Assembly (NCBI GenBank): GCA_028292265.1
Contig: JAQGMR010000018.1
Span: 1 to 64,000 of the forward strand
From: Herminiimonas sp.
GTDB lineage: Bacteria > Pseudomonadota > Gammaproteobacteria > Burkholderiales > Burkholderiaceae_D
Length of the DNA: 64,000 bases
Direction of reading: 5' to 3'
Shown one piece after another: positions 51,051-60,195 of this stretch. Each line of letters opens with the position of its first letter. Within the stretch, counting starts at the first letter, position 1. Under the pieces are notes generated by a model. That model did not search any database. It had not been told where the DNA came from and worked only from the letters and a program-made list of their open reading frames with translations. A program made the translations under genes and the position numbers.

Positions 51051-52700
51051 ATGGCCAATGACTTCAAGATTGTCATCTCGGCGACCGACAAGGCGACCGC
51101 TTCGATCAAGCGGATCAACGACTCGATCTCAAAGATGACGCGGCCGTTTGAAAACGTCCAGCGGTCGATGAAGAGCCTGTCTAAGGAACTCGATCGCAAT
51201 CCGGTTGTGAAGGGCATGAAGAAGATCAGCAATGCCGCGCTTGGCGTCGCTGAAAGCGTGGCGAAGATTGCCGCTCCTATGGCGGCGCTGATCGGGATCG
51301 GCTCCGTCACTGGCATCAGCATGCTGGTAAGCGAGTGGGGAAAGCTCGGCTTTGAGGTATCGAAAACCAGCGCCTTGCTTGACGTATCGGCATCAAGTCT
51401 GCAAACCCTTCGCGGCGCGGCGCAACTGGCCGGCGTTTCATCGGAAGAGTTAACGGGCGGCCTCACCAACCTGCAAACGACCCTTCAGGACGCGAAGTGG
51501 GGCAGGAATTCTGCCGTTGCCGGTTTGATGTCAAGGCTCGGTATGTCGTTTCACCAGACCGCCAACGGATCCGTTGACGTCATCAAAAGCTTCGATGATA
51601 TTGCGGACGCGATTGCTGCTCAAAAAGACATTGGGGCGAAGCACACCCTGGCGCGCGGGTTCGGGGTGGAATCAAATCTGCCCTACCTGATGAAGAGTCG
51701 GGCGGAGCGGAAAAAACTGCAGCAGGAAGCGCAGCGCCTAAACCCGTTGCTCGACCCAGAGAAAGGGGCTGCCTATACGGAGCAAATCCTTCGAATGAAC
51801 ATGGCGCTCCAGGGACTAAAAAACACAATCGGCAGTTCATTGATGCCCGTTCTGCAGCCGCTGGTGGAGAAGTTCACCAGTTTCGTGGCCTTAAACCGTG
51901 AAGACATCGGCAAGAACATTGCCGACTGGACAGACCGATTCACCAAGTGGATTAAGTCTGACGACTTCAAGAAGTTGAAAGACGATCTCGAAAAAATCGG
52001 TAATTCGATTGGATGGGTAATTGGCAAGGTAGGCGACTTGATCACTGCTTTCGGGAAGATCAGCCCGGCGATCAATCTTCTGCCGCCTCCCGTCAAGGCC
52101 GCTATGTCCGCTTGGGGCGCGATATTAGGGGGCGGTGCAACGGGCGGGAAACGCGAGGCCTCCGGAACAATTACGGGGCTATCTCCCGCCGCCCAAGGTG
52201 GAAGCGGTAGCCCGCTCGGAATTCGCAACAACAACCCGGGCAACCTACGCTCATGGGGCGGCGCGCCGACGCAAAACGGATTTGCCGTGTTCCCGACCGC
52301 TGAAGCCGGAATTCTGGCGATGGCCAAGCAACTCCAGCTGTACGGAAGCCGCGGCAACGACACCATTTCGGGAATCATTTCGAAGTGGGCGCCATCAAGC
52401 GATAACAACAACACCGGCGCATATATCGACCAGGTATCGCGACAGACCGGCTTGCCGGCATCGCAGCGCCTGAACATGAAAGACCCGAGCGTTCTGAGCC
52501 CGCTGATGGCTGCGATGATCCAACACGAAAACGGACAGCAGCCCTACAGTAAATCGACGATCGATGATGCCGCGAGCCGGTCGATTGAACTCACGCTCCA
52601 CGGCCTGCCGCAGGGCGTGACCGCAACCGCCAGGACGAAAGCCGGATCCATAACGCCAGTTCGTGTCGCGACCGGTATGCCACAAATGGCGATGCCATGA
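51051..52700 (+). CDS. tail tape measure protein with lysozyme-like domain
   Basis: 549 aa. The N-terminal KIVISATDKATASIKRINDS and helical hydrophobic segments are typical of tape measure proteins. From about residue 390 it carries a virion-lysin-type domain: GIRNNNPGNLRSWGG, FPTAEAGILAMAKQLQLYG, TISGIISKWAP and NNTGAYIDQV, the pattern of phage peptidoglycan-degrading P5-like domains. It sets tail length and may open the cell wall during injection. Start 51051 follows the E' stop by three bases. Confidence 0.88.
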   Translation: MANDFKIVISATDKATASIKRINDSISKMTRPFENVQRSMKSLSKELDRNPVVKGMKKISNAALGVAESVAKIAAPMAALIGIGSVTGISMLVSEWGKLGFEVSKTSALLDVSASSLQTLRGAAQLAGVSSEELTGGLTNLQTTLQDAKWGRNSAVAGLMSRLGMSFHQTANGSVDVIKSFDDIADAIAAQKDIGAKHTLARGFGVESNLPYLMKSRAERKKLQQEAQRLNPLLDPEKGAAYTEQILRMNMALQGLKNTIGSSLMPVLQPLVEKFTSFVALNREDIGKNIADWTDRFTKWIKSDDFKKLKDDLEKIGNSIGWVIGKVGDLITAFGKISPAINLLPPPVKAAMSAWGAILGGGATGGKREASGTITGLSPAAQGGSGSPLGIRNNNPGNLRSWGGAPTQNGFAVFPTAEAGILAMAKQLQLYGSRGNDTISGIISKWAPSSDNNNTGAYIDQVSRQTGLPASQRLNMKDPSVLSPLMAAMIQHENGQQPYSKSTIDDAASRSIELTLHGLPQGVTATARTKAGSITPVRVATGMPQMAMP

Positions 52701-53602
52701 GCACGAACGGAATCTTGAGCGGCGTGCAGTCAATCACCACGTCCATCTCGTCCGGCGTCAACACGGTTATTCGCACGGCTGCCGATCTCGGGCTGGGGAC
52801 GGTCGGCGGGAGCCAGGCAACATGGCTCGACCAGCTGAAGCCAGCGTCCTTCCGTGGCGTGCCGTTTGGCGTGCTGGACGGCGAGAGCCGCTTCGGCCGC
52901 AAGAACGTGGTGCACGAGTACCCGTATCGCGATCAGCCATGGGTCGAAGACCTGGGCAAGTCGGCCCGGGCAATTGCGATCACCGGCTTCCTGGTCGGGG
53001 ACGATGTCATCGCCCAGCGGGACCGAATGATTGCCGCGGCCGAGTCTTCGGTCGACCTGTCGCTGTTGGTCCACCCGACATACGGGCAATTGAAGGTCAA
53101 CCTGGTCGGCTCGCTGATCGTGAGCGAAACATGGGATCGTGGCCGCGTCTTCGAAATAAAATTTTCTTTTATTGAATCAGGAGAGCGGCTTTTCCCCTCC
53201 GTTTCAACGTTCACCAGTTCGGCGATCGAGGCCGCCGCCGACGCCGCGGATGCCGCCGCAGCAGGCGATTTCTTAACGAAGGCTAAGGCATCACTGAAGC
53301 TTGGGGCGGCGGTTGTCCAGCAGGTGGCAGGCACGGCAGCCATGTGGGGACGGAAAGTTCAGAACCTTGTGAACGACGCCACGAACCTTGCGAACACGGT
53401 ATCGACGCTCAAGGGAGGCTTTGGCCGATTCTCAGGAGGCAGGACAGTGGGCGGCGTTATTGCCGCAGTCTCGGTCGCGCGGGCCGCATCTGGTGGCGCA
53501 ACAGTGCAGTCCTTGATCGCTTCCGGCGCCGCGGCACGGACAGGCGCTTCCTCCGCTGTTTCCACGTTGTCTTCTGTTGCATCAAGCCTGAGCGGATTAT
53601 GA
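52697..53602 (+). CDS. DNA circularisation protein, Mu gpN N-terminal type
   Basis: 301 aa. WLDQLKPASFRGVPFGVLDGESRFGRKNVVHEYPYRD is the DNA-circularisation N-terminal domain signature. An Ala-rich helical C-terminal half follows. In Mu, gpN is a baseplate/tail protein despite the domain name. It overlaps the tape measure and the next gene by four bases each. The normal gpN C-terminal part appears to be the next gene. Confidence 0.88.
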   Translation: MSTNGILSGVQSITTSISSGVNTVIRTAADLGLGTVGGSQATWLDQLKPASFRGVPFGVLDGESRFGRKNVVHEYPYRDQPWVEDLGKSARAIAITGFLVGDDVIAQRDRMIAAAESSVDLSLLVHPTYGQLKVNLVGSLIVSETWDRGRVFEIKFSFIESGERLFPSVSTFTSSAIEAAADAADAAAAGDFLTKAKASLKLGAAVVQQVAGTAAMWGRKVQNLVNDATNLANTVSTLKGGFGRFSGGRTVGGVIAAVSVARAASGGATVQSLIASGAAARTGASSAVSTLSSVASSLSGL

Positions 53603-54162
53603 CCACTGCAAACGACTTTTCAGCTGCTGCCCGGGCGGCCGTGGCTGCGCTTGCCTCGTCTACTGTGAATCCGGCCGATGCTGTTCGCCTGCTTTCCCAA
53701 CTGGCGATCTATTCACCGACCAATGCGACATCGACTTCACCAATCGGCGTGGCCATGGGAGTGATGCAGGCGGCATCGAACGACCTGTTTAGGCGAGCTG
53801 CAGTAGTCGCACTGGCGCGCGCCTCTGCAAAGTATCAACCGTTCTCGGTCGACGACGCAGCTCGGGTGCGCGGCATAGTGTGTGGCGCCTTAGACAGCGA
53901 AATATCGATCGCCGGCGACCAACACGAGGACGCGACGTTTAACGCACTGCGAAGCCTACGCGCTGCTGTGGTGCTGGACCTGACCGCCCGAGGTGCGGGA
54001 TTGCCAACGATCGCGCAGGTTGGCACGCCGCTACCAATTCCGGCGATCGCACTTGCCCAGCAGTTATACCGGGATCCAAGTCGCGCCGACGAGCTCGTCA
54101 CGCAAGCCAATTGCCCACACCCGGCGTTCATGCCTGTTTCATTTAAGGCGCTGTCCCAATGA
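53599..54162 (+). CDS. gpN-associated tail protein
   Basis: 187 aa from ATG 53599 (an upstream in-frame extension lies in gpN). Ala-rich helical: PADAVRLLSQLAIYSPTNAT, then ASNDLFRRAAVVALARASAK and a C-terminal IPAIALAQQLYRD. This resembles the C-terminal half found fused in other DNA-circularisation proteins, so it may be a split partner of gpN. Overlaps both neighbours by four bases. Confidence 0.7.
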   Translation: MTTANDFSAAARAAVAALASSTVNPADAVRLLSQLAIYSPTNATSTSPIGVAMGVMQAASNDLFRRAAVVALARASAKYQPFSVDDAARVRGIVCGALDSEISIAGDQHEDATFNALRSLRAAVVLDLTARGAGLPTIAQVGTPLPIPAIALAQQLYRDPSRADELVTQANCPHPAFMPVSFKALSQ

Positions 54163-55259
54163 CGGATGATTTGAGCCTGCTGGTAAATGGCGCGCTGGTC
54201 TCCGGCTGGACGCAGTCACGGGTGACGAGGGGCGTGGAGCGGTGCCCTTCGGACTTCGATTTCGAGATGACAGAGCGGTACCCGAACGAGCCGAATGCAT
54301 TCATCGTGCAGGAAGGCGATTCTTGCCAGGTGCTGCTCGGCAGTGACGTTGTGATAACCGGGTACGTTGACCGGGTGACGCCGTCCATCGATGCCGGCTC
54401 CCACTCAATCCATGTTTCAGGGCGCGGGAAGTGCGCCGACCTTGTGGATTGCGCAGCCGAGTGGCCAGGCGGTCAGATTAGCGGATCGTCCGTTTTGGCG
54501 ATTGCTCAGAAGCTTTGCCTACCATACGGCGTTTTCTCCGACGGCCGCGTGGCCAGCCCAATAACGGTGAGCACCGACGTGGCCGATGTTGGGCCGGTGA
54601 TTCCTCTGCTCAGCTTAATCTTGGGCGAGACCCCGTTTTCCATCATCGAGCGGATCTGCCGGTATTCCGCGCTGCTGGCTTACGAGGAAGCGGACGGCAA
54701 TCTTTTCTTGACCCGTGTCGGGGCAATTGAGGCTGCCAGCGGCCTGGTGCAGGGGAAGAACGTGCAGCGTGCCAGCATCATGAAGTCAATGGACCAACGA
54801 TATTCCGAGGTCTACGGGTATATCCAGTCTGTCGACACTTTCCACGACGTGGGGGATCTGGGAAATCTTCAACACATTGCGGTCGACCCGAATGTCGCCC
54901 GTCACCGGCGCATGGTCGTTATTGCCGAATCCGGGGATAGCGGGTTCGAAATACTCCGACGCAGGACACTGTGGGAAGTCGCTCGCCGTTTCGGACGGTC
55001 CTACCCATTAAGCGTGACCGTCGACAGCTGGCGCGACGGTGCCGGAACGCTGTGGACGCCGAATACGCTGGTGCCCGTGTCTCTACCGGCACTGAAGATC
55101 CCGGACGGGAAATGGATCGTCAGCGAAGTTTCGTATAACCAGTCTCCGGCTGGCGGCACGACCGCTGATCTGGTGCTTATGCCGCCGGACGCCTTCCTGC
55201 CGCAGCCGGTCACGCTCCTGCCTGCATTCCTCGATGTAAAACCGGTGCCGCGGCAATGA
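54159..55259 (+). CDS. baseplate hub protein, Mu gp44 / gpP family
   Basis: 366 aa. LSLLVNGALVSGWTQSRVTRG, a hub-type beta-barrel series, and GYVDRVTPSIDAGSHSIHVSGRGKCADLVDC are the gpP hallmark. ETPFSIIERICRYSALLAYE marks the second domain. It forms the trimeric hub holding the spike. Confidence 0.93.
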   Translation: MTDDLSLLVNGALVSGWTQSRVTRGVERCPSDFDFEMTERYPNEPNAFIVQEGDSCQVLLGSDVVITGYVDRVTPSIDAGSHSIHVSGRGKCADLVDCAAEWPGGQISGSSVLAIAQKLCLPYGVFSDGRVASPITVSTDVADVGPVIPLLSLILGETPFSIIERICRYSALLAYEEADGNLFLTRVGAIEAASGLVQGKNVQRASIMKSMDQRYSEVYGYIQSVDTFHDVGDLGNLQHIAVDPNVARHRRMVVIAESGDSGFEILRRRTLWEVARRFGRSYPLSVTVDSWRDGAGTLWTPNTLVPVSLPALKIPDGKWIVSEVSYNQSPAGGTTADLVLMPPDAFLPQPVTLLPAFLDVKPVPRQ

Positions 55260-55720
55260 TGGATTCTATTCAACGGCTCTATCAGCGCCTGCTGCACGTG
55301 ATCGGGCGCGGCCGTGTGACCCAGGGCAACGACACAGGCAACGTCCAGACGCTGCAGCTGCGTCTCGGCCCAGACGAGGTGCGCGACAACACGCCGCGCC
55401 TGGCCGAGTTCGGTTTCACATCGATGCCGCCGACCGGATCAGATGCGGTCCTGGTGTTCGTCGGCGGCGATCGCTCGAACGGCGTCGTGATAGCGACCGG
55501 TCATCAATCGTCCCGACTAAAAAATCTGAAGGCCGGCGAGGTCGCGATCTATGACGACCAGGGGCAATCGGTATACCTAACGCGTGCCGGGATCATCGTG
55601 AACGGCGGCGGCCATGCCGTCACGGTCATCGGTGACGTGATAGCCGATGGCATCAGCCTCAAGCACCACGTCCACAGCGGTGTTTCAACCGGCCTCAGCA
55701 ATACAGGCGGACCAGTATGA
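55256..55720 (+). CDS. baseplate spike, Mu gp45 / gpV family
   Basis: 154 aa. RVTQGNDTGNVQTLQLRLGPDEVRDNT opens the OB-type domain. A beta-helix follows, ending HHVHSGVSTGLSNTGGPV, whose H-x-H fits the iron-binding apex known in P2 gpV/Mu gp45-type spikes. It is the membrane-piercing tip. Confidence 0.93.
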   Translation: MMDSIQRLYQRLLHVIGRGRVTQGNDTGNVQTLQLRLGPDEVRDNTPRLAEFGFTSMPPTGSDAVLVFVGGDRSNGVVIATGHQSSRLKNLKAGEVAIYDDQGQSVYLTRAGIIVNGGGHAVTVIGDVIADGISLKHHVHSGVSTGLSNTGGPV

Positions 55721-56163
55721 GCGACACGACGACGACATGGATTCCGGCTCTCGGGCGCGGGGATTGGGCACTGAACGGCGCGCAGCTGCAGGCCGGAAGC
55801 GATCTCCAGTCGGCGCTGCTGATCAGCATCTTCACTGACCGCGAAGCCGAGCCGGACGACGTTATCCCGGATGGCACGACGAATCCGCGGGGCTGGTGGT
55901 GCGATGCTGATCAGCCGTACAAGATCGGCTCGCGGCTGTGGCTGCTGTCGCGCGCCAAGCAATCGAAAGAGACGCTGGACCGTGCCAACAAGTACATCGC
56001 CGAGGCCTTGAAGTGGTTTCTGGACGATGGCGTCGTCGCGCGGTTCGACATCACTACGGAATGGACACGGTCCTCCCAACTGGGCGCCAAGGTGGTGGCC
56101 TATCGCAACGATGGAACCTCGATGGCACTGAACTTTGCCAGCGTATGGAAGGGGATTAACTAA
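55717..56163 (+). CDS. baseplate wedge protein, Mu gp46 family
   Basis: 148 aa. GDWALNGAQLQAGSDLQSALLISIFTDREA and GWWCDADQPYKIGSRLWLLSRAK are the GP46 signature. LGAKVVAYRNDGTSMALNFAS ends it. Overlaps gp45 by four bases and gp47 by one. Confidence 0.93.
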   Translation: MSDTTTTWIPALGRGDWALNGAQLQAGSDLQSALLISIFTDREAEPDDVIPDGTTNPRGWWCDADQPYKIGSRLWLLSRAKQSKETLDRANKYIAEALKWFLDDGVVARFDITTEWTRSSQLGAKVVAYRNDGTSMALNFASVWKGIN

Positions 56164-57278
56164 TGCCGTTCACAAGGCCGTCACTATCGGATCTACGGTC
56201 CCAAGTCGCCCAGGACATCGCGTCCGCGGCGCCTGGGTCCGATCCGCTGCTGCGATTCTCGAATCTGAAGATCACCGGCGACGCGCAGGCTGCGCTGGCG
56301 AATCTCCACTACGGTTACCTCGACTGGATCGCGAAGAACGCGGTTCCGTTCACGGCATCGGGTGAGTTCCTGGAAGGATGGGCCGGCCTGATCGGCGTCA
56401 TCCGCAAGCCAGCGACATCTGCTTCCGGTTCGGTGACCTTCATCGGGACGCCAGGAGCCGTCATTCCAGCCGGAGTAAAGGTGGTGCGGGGCGATGGCGT
56501 AACGTTCACCACAGGGGCAGGACAGACCCTAGGCGGCGGTGGAACAGCAATTGTGACTGCTACTGCCGATGCAGACTTGACTGGCCAAACTGGCGCCTTT
56601 GGGAATAACGCCCTCAGCACTGTCATGACGCTTGGCCAAGCGATTGCCGGCGTGCAGTCCAACGGCACGGTGTCGGCGGTGTTCGCCGGCGGTGCGGATC
56701 TCGAAACGGATGACGCGCTTCGCAGCCGGATGCTTTTCGCGTACCAGAACCCACCCCAGGGCGGCGATAAGAACGACTACGTGCAGTGGGCGCTGGCGGT
56801 ACCGGGCGTGACGCGCGCCTGGTGCTTCCCGAATGTGGCGGGCCCAGGCACGGTGTCGGTCTATACCATGTGGGATGTCAGCGAAGCGGCGCACGGCGGA
56901 TTCCCGCAAGGGAGCAACGGTGTCGCAACCGGTGAGACCCGAGCGGCAGCCGCAACCGGTGACCAGCTGGCGGTGGCCAATGCGCTTTTCGCGCTGCAGC
57001 CTGTCACGGCTCTGGTCTATCACCTCACGCCGACAGCCAACCCGGTTGCTTTCACGATCAGCGGCATTCCTGTTGCCTCGCGTGCCGCGATCCCTGGTGC
57101 CATCGCTGGCGTGTTCCTGAACGACGGCGTGCCGGGCGGCTCGATCCCGCTGGCCCATATCTGGTCCGCTATCGCAGCCGTGTCCGGCGTGAACGATTTC
57201 GTCATCACGTCGCCAGCAGTGGACATCACCAACGCCGCCGGCGCACTGCCGACGGTCGGCGCGCTCACCTTTACCTAA
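56163..57278 (+). CDS. baseplate J-like protein, Mu gp47 family
   Basis: 371 aa. MPFTRPSLSDLRSQVAQDIA, FLEGWAGLIGVIRKPA and the middle ETDDALRSRMLFAYQNPPQGG ... DYVQWALAVPGVTRAW are typical of baseplate J. It forms the outer wedge that attaches fibres. Confidence 0.94.
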   Translation: MPFTRPSLSDLRSQVAQDIASAAPGSDPLLRFSNLKITGDAQAALANLHYGYLDWIAKNAVPFTASGEFLEGWAGLIGVIRKPATSASGSVTFIGTPGAVIPAGVKVVRGDGVTFTTGAGQTLGGGGTAIVTATADADLTGQTGAFGNNALSTVMTLGQAIAGVQSNGTVSAVFAGGADLETDDALRSRMLFAYQNPPQGGDKNDYVQWALAVPGVTRAWCFPNVAGPGTVSVYTMWDVSEAAHGGFPQGSNGVATGETRAAAATGDQLAVANALFALQPVTALVYHLTPTANPVAFTISGIPVASRAAIPGAIAGVFLNDGVPGGSIPLAHIWSAIAAVSGVNDFVITSPAVDITNAAGALPTVGALTFT

Positions 57279-57281
57279 GCC

Positions 57282-57878
57282 ATGTCAGCTCCTCAATATA
57301 ACGCCGCAGACTATCTGTCGGCGCTGAAGGCGCTTATGCCACGCGGTCCCGTTTGGCCACGCGACGTGGATGCAGTGCAGTCAAAAGTTCTGTCTGGCCT
57401 GACGCCGACCTATGTGCGGCAGAACGCCCGGGCGAATGCCTTACTCGGTGAAGCGCTGCCGCTCACAACGTTCGAGCTGCTGCCGGAATGGGAAGCCACA
57501 CTCGGGCTGCCCGATCCGTGCGCCGGCGTGTCGCCGACGGTTCAGGGCCGGCGCGCCCAAGTGGTGGCACGGTTCGCCAACGTCGGCGGCCAGTCGGTGG
57601 CTCAAATGGTGGCCTTTGCGAAAACGCTCGGCTACACGATCACCGTCACGCAGTTCACGCCTGCTAGGGCGGGCTTGCTTCGAGCAGGTCAGCCGCTATG
57701 TGCGAGCGCTTGGGCGCATGCCTGGCGCGTGAATGCGCCGACCAATACCGTCAACCCGTTCCGGGCCGGATCAGCAACGGCTGGTGAGCCGCTTTCCTCA
57801 TCCGGCAATGCTGTTCTTGAATGTGAGCTGGCTGCAGTCAAGCCCGCGCATACCACTGTGTTTTTCAAATACACCTGA
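57282..57878 (+). CDS. DUF2313 / YmfQ baseplate protein, Mu gp48 family
   Basis: 198 aa. YLSALKALMPRGPVWPRDVD is the family start, followed by LLPEWEATLGLPDPCAG and a Cys-containing C-terminal half. Last wedge component before the fibre genes. Confidence 0.93.
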   Translation: MSAPQYNAADYLSALKALMPRGPVWPRDVDAVQSKVLSGLTPTYVRQNARANALLGEALPLTTFELLPEWEATLGLPDPCAGVSPTVQGRRAQVVARFANVGGQSVAQMVAFAKTLGYTITVTQFTPARAGLLRAGQPLCASAWAHAWRVNAPTNTVNPFRAGSATAGEPLSSSGNAVLECELAAVKPAHTTVFFKYT

Positions 57879-57893
57879 TAGAAGGAACAATCC

Positions 57894-58499
57894 ATGTTTC
57901 GTATTGATGATCCATCAGCCGCTGCAGCGCTGCCAGCACCTGAAGCCGCCGGCACAGAAGGCTATTTCACCGAAGGAAATCCGGGCGTCACGGCCGCGTC
58001 GCTGGTCCGCGCCTCATTCCTGAACATGATTCAGGAAGAACTGCGGGCGATCACTGTTGCAGGCGGTCAGACGCCATCTAAGACCACGTACAACCAGGTA
58101 CTTCTCGCGTTGCAGGCGTTGTTCGTTGGCCTATCCGGCAATCAAACCGTAGCAGGAACAAAGTCCTTTAGTAGCCCGCCAATCGCCAAGAACATCGTCA
58201 AGGCGTGGGTTACGTTCGACGGCGCCACGGGCACTATTAAAGGCTCACACAACGTCTCGAGCGTCACACGAAATTCGGTCGGTGACTACAACGTTAACTT
58301 CCCGGGTGGAGTTTTTGCGGACTTGAATTACTGCCCGGTTGGATCGCTCAATAACTTATCGGTGAACAGCGTAACGATGGACCTAAACGGCGTACCGACT
58401 TCGCAAACCACGAATCGCCTGAGAACCGGCTACGGACTCAGCGGAACATACACCTTGGTCGATATGCCTTTTGTGACCGTCATTTATCTTGGGAGCTAA
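57894..58499 (+). CDS. putative tail fibre protein
   Basis: 201 aa. The N-terminal EGYFTEGNPGVTAASLVRAS and FLNMIQEELRAITVAGGQTP is the usual base-attachment part of short phage tail fibres. A variable beta-rich C-terminal receptor domain follows (from about residue 100). It is short for a fibre, so it may need the FN3/SGNH cassette at 35-38 kb to complete host recognition. Confidence 0.75.
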   Translation: MFRIDDPSAAAALPAPEAAGTEGYFTEGNPGVTAASLVRASFLNMIQEELRAITVAGGQTPSKTTYNQVLLALQALFVGLSGNQTVAGTKSFSSPPIAKNIVKAWVTFDGATGTIKGSHNVSSVTRNSVGDYNVNFPGGVFADLNYCPVGSLNNLSVNSVTMDLNGVPTSQTTNRLRTGYGLSGTYTLVDMPFVTVIYLGS

Positions 58500-58502
58500 A
58501 GA

Positions 58503-58913
58503 GTGAACATCATCTGGAAAAAAGCATCTGGCGGAATCGCGATTACAGCCATGGCCGATGGCGTTTCGGATCCTCGTGACGAGGCCGAAGCGATTCAGTC
58601 ATCTGGCGGCATACCCGCCGATTGGCGAGCCGTAGCATTCGACGTCGAACTCCCCGGCCATCCGGACAGCTTCGACTACGTCAACGGCGCCTTCGTTGCC
58701 ATTACTCCTGCGATCTCATGGGCCGCATATCAAGCTCAAGCGCAAACGGCGCTGGCCAAGTCGGATGTCACCATCTTGCGATGCGTCGAAAGCGGCGTCG
58801 CTGTGCCCTCGGCATGGGCCGGCTATCGGGCGGCGCTCCGAGCAATCGTCGCTGTCTCGACCGGGACGCCGGACACGCTTCCGACCAGGCCGCCTTTCCC
58901 GACTGGAACCTGA
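58503..58913 (+). CDS. tail fibre accessory / assembly protein
   Basis: 136 aa, GTG start. The C-terminal SAWAGYRAALRAIVAVSTGT and LPTRPPFPTGT is typical of small phage proteins next to fibre genes (W..YR.ALR...LP..P..P). It probably assists fibre folding or is a minor fibre component. Confidence 0.7.
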   Translation: MNIIWKKASGGIAITAMADGVSDPRDEAEAIQSSGGIPADWRAVAFDVELPGHPDSFDYVNGAFVAITPAISWAAYQAQAQTALAKSDVTILRCVESGVAVPSAWAGYRAALRAIVAVSTGTPDTLPTRPPFPTGT

Positions 58914-58933
58914 CCCGCGGTCAACGACCTACG

Positions 58934-58955
58934 GCCCGCTTCGGCGGGCTTTTTT
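58934..58955 (+). terminator. intrinsic terminator with TTCG loop after the tail module
   Basis: GCCCGC-TTCG-GCGGGC then six T. It separates tail and lysis modules. Confidence 0.92.
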
Positions 58956-58976
58956 ATGCCTACGGAGTCCTCGCTA

Positions 58977-59354
58977 ATGCTAACCACCATTGCCCTGTAC
59001 CTCGCCGTTGCGTTCGACATCTACTGGCTCGTCTATGCCTATCTCGGGATTGCTACTTGGGTTCTCTACCTCTCCGTCATGCGCTTGCAAGAGACACGCG
59101 ACGGGGTAGGACTGACCAAGCCGGCCCTGATCGTCGGGTACATCGTGCTTGCTATCGGACTGGCCCACGACTGCGCTTTCAACTTCTGGAACACCCCGCT
59201 GTTGTGGGAACTGCCGCAAGAGTGGCTATTCACGCCGAGGTGCTCAAGACATTGCCATCAACCCGGCTGGAAAGGCGCGATCTGCACATGGTATTGCGAC
59301 AACGCGCTGGATCGGTTTGCACCGGGCGGCAAGCACTGTTCCTGTAAAGCTTAG
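58977..59354 (+). CDS. phage membrane protein of the lysis region
   Basis: 125 aa from ATG 58977, with GGAG nine bases upstream. An earlier in-frame ATG lies in the terminator T-run and lacks a ribosome site. Two hydrophobic helices (IALYLAVAFDIYWLVYAYLG and KPALIVGYIVLAIGLA), then a Cys/His/Trp-rich soluble end (RCSRHCHQPGW ... HCSCKA). Possibly a lysis accessory or exclusion protein. Confidence 0.65.
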   Translation: MLTTIALYLAVAFDIYWLVYAYLGIATWVLYLSVMRLQETRDGVGLTKPALIVGYIVLAIGLAHDCAFNFWNTPLLWELPQEWLFTPRCSRHCHQPGWKGAICTWYCDNALDRFAPGGKHCSCKA

Positions 59355-59365
59355 AGGACGCATCC

Positions 59366-59668
59366 ATGAGTCTGAACGACGCACAGTTTAGGGAATTATC
59401 GGACGCCAACATGGCCAGCACCGACGAGCGCGAACTGTTTGCTGCGCGGCTGCTCAAGGTCGAGCGAAAACTTGACGCCAACACGGAATTGACGGCCAAG
59501 CTCGGCACCGACATGGCGACCTTTTTAACCATCTTCGACACGTTCGAGGCGGGTTTTAAGGTGCTTGGCGGCCTCGGAAAAATTGCCAGATGGGCCGCGC
59601 CAATTCTGACCGCCTGCGCCGCTATCTGGGCAATCATGCACGGCAAATTTCCGAAGATTGGCGATTGA
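59366..59668 (+). CDS. small protein with C-terminal membrane helix, possible holin component
   Basis: 100 aa. A soluble charged N-terminal region (FRELSDANMASTDERELFAA) and a single C-terminal hydrophobic helix (IARWAAPILTACAAIWAIMH). It lies directly before the endolysin and overlaps it as TGATG, as holins or their regulators often do. Confidence 0.6.
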   Translation: MSLNDAQFRELSDANMASTDERELFAARLLKVERKLDANTELTAKLGTDMATFLTIFDTFEAGFKVLGGLGKIARWAAPILTACAAIWAIMHGKFPKIGD

Positions 59669-60195
59669 TGATCACCTTGGCGCAGCTTCAGGCGGTCATG
59701 CCCTTTGCCCACGCTGCGGCCGGCAAGTTTCTGGATCCGCTAAATGCCGCAATGGACGAGTTCGACATCAACACGCCCGACCGTGCCGCCGCCTTCCTGG
59801 CGCAGCTGGCGCACGAGTCCGGACAGTTTCGCTACGTCGAAGAGCTGGCCAGCGGGCAGGCCTATGAGTTCCGCTCGGATCTCGGCAACACGCAGCCAGG
59901 GGACGGCAAGCGATTCAAGGGCAGGGGGCTGATACAGATCACCGGCCGCTCCAACTACGTTGCCTGCATGCTCGCGCTCGACGTCGATTGCGTGGTCCAT
60001 CCCGAGCTGCTTTGCGAGCCGGAGAACGCTTGCCGATCCGCCGCATGGTTCTGGAAGTCCCGCGGCTTGAACGAACTGGCCGACGCCGGCGACTTCGAGA
60101 AGATCACGCGCCGGATCAATGGCGGGCTCAATGGGGAAGCGGACCGGCTGGCCCTGTGGGAAGTGGCACGGCAAGTCATCCAGGAGGCAGCGTGA
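59668..60195 (+). CDS. endolysin, glycoside hydrolase family 19 type
   Basis: 175 aa from ATG 59668. Chitinase-class (GH19) lysozyme: catalytic Glu in LAQLAHESGQFRYVEE, then FKGRGLIQITGRSNY. No signal peptide, so it needs a holin to reach the wall. The length fits a single-domain phage endolysin. Confidence 0.93.
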   Translation: MITLAQLQAVMPFAHAAAGKFLDPLNAAMDEFDINTPDRAAAFLAQLAHESGQFRYVEELASGQAYEFRSDLGNTQPGDGKRFKGRGLIQITGRSNYVACMLALDVDCVVHPELLCEPENACRSAAWFWKSRGLNELADAGDFEKITRRINGGLNGEADRLALWEVARQVIQEAA

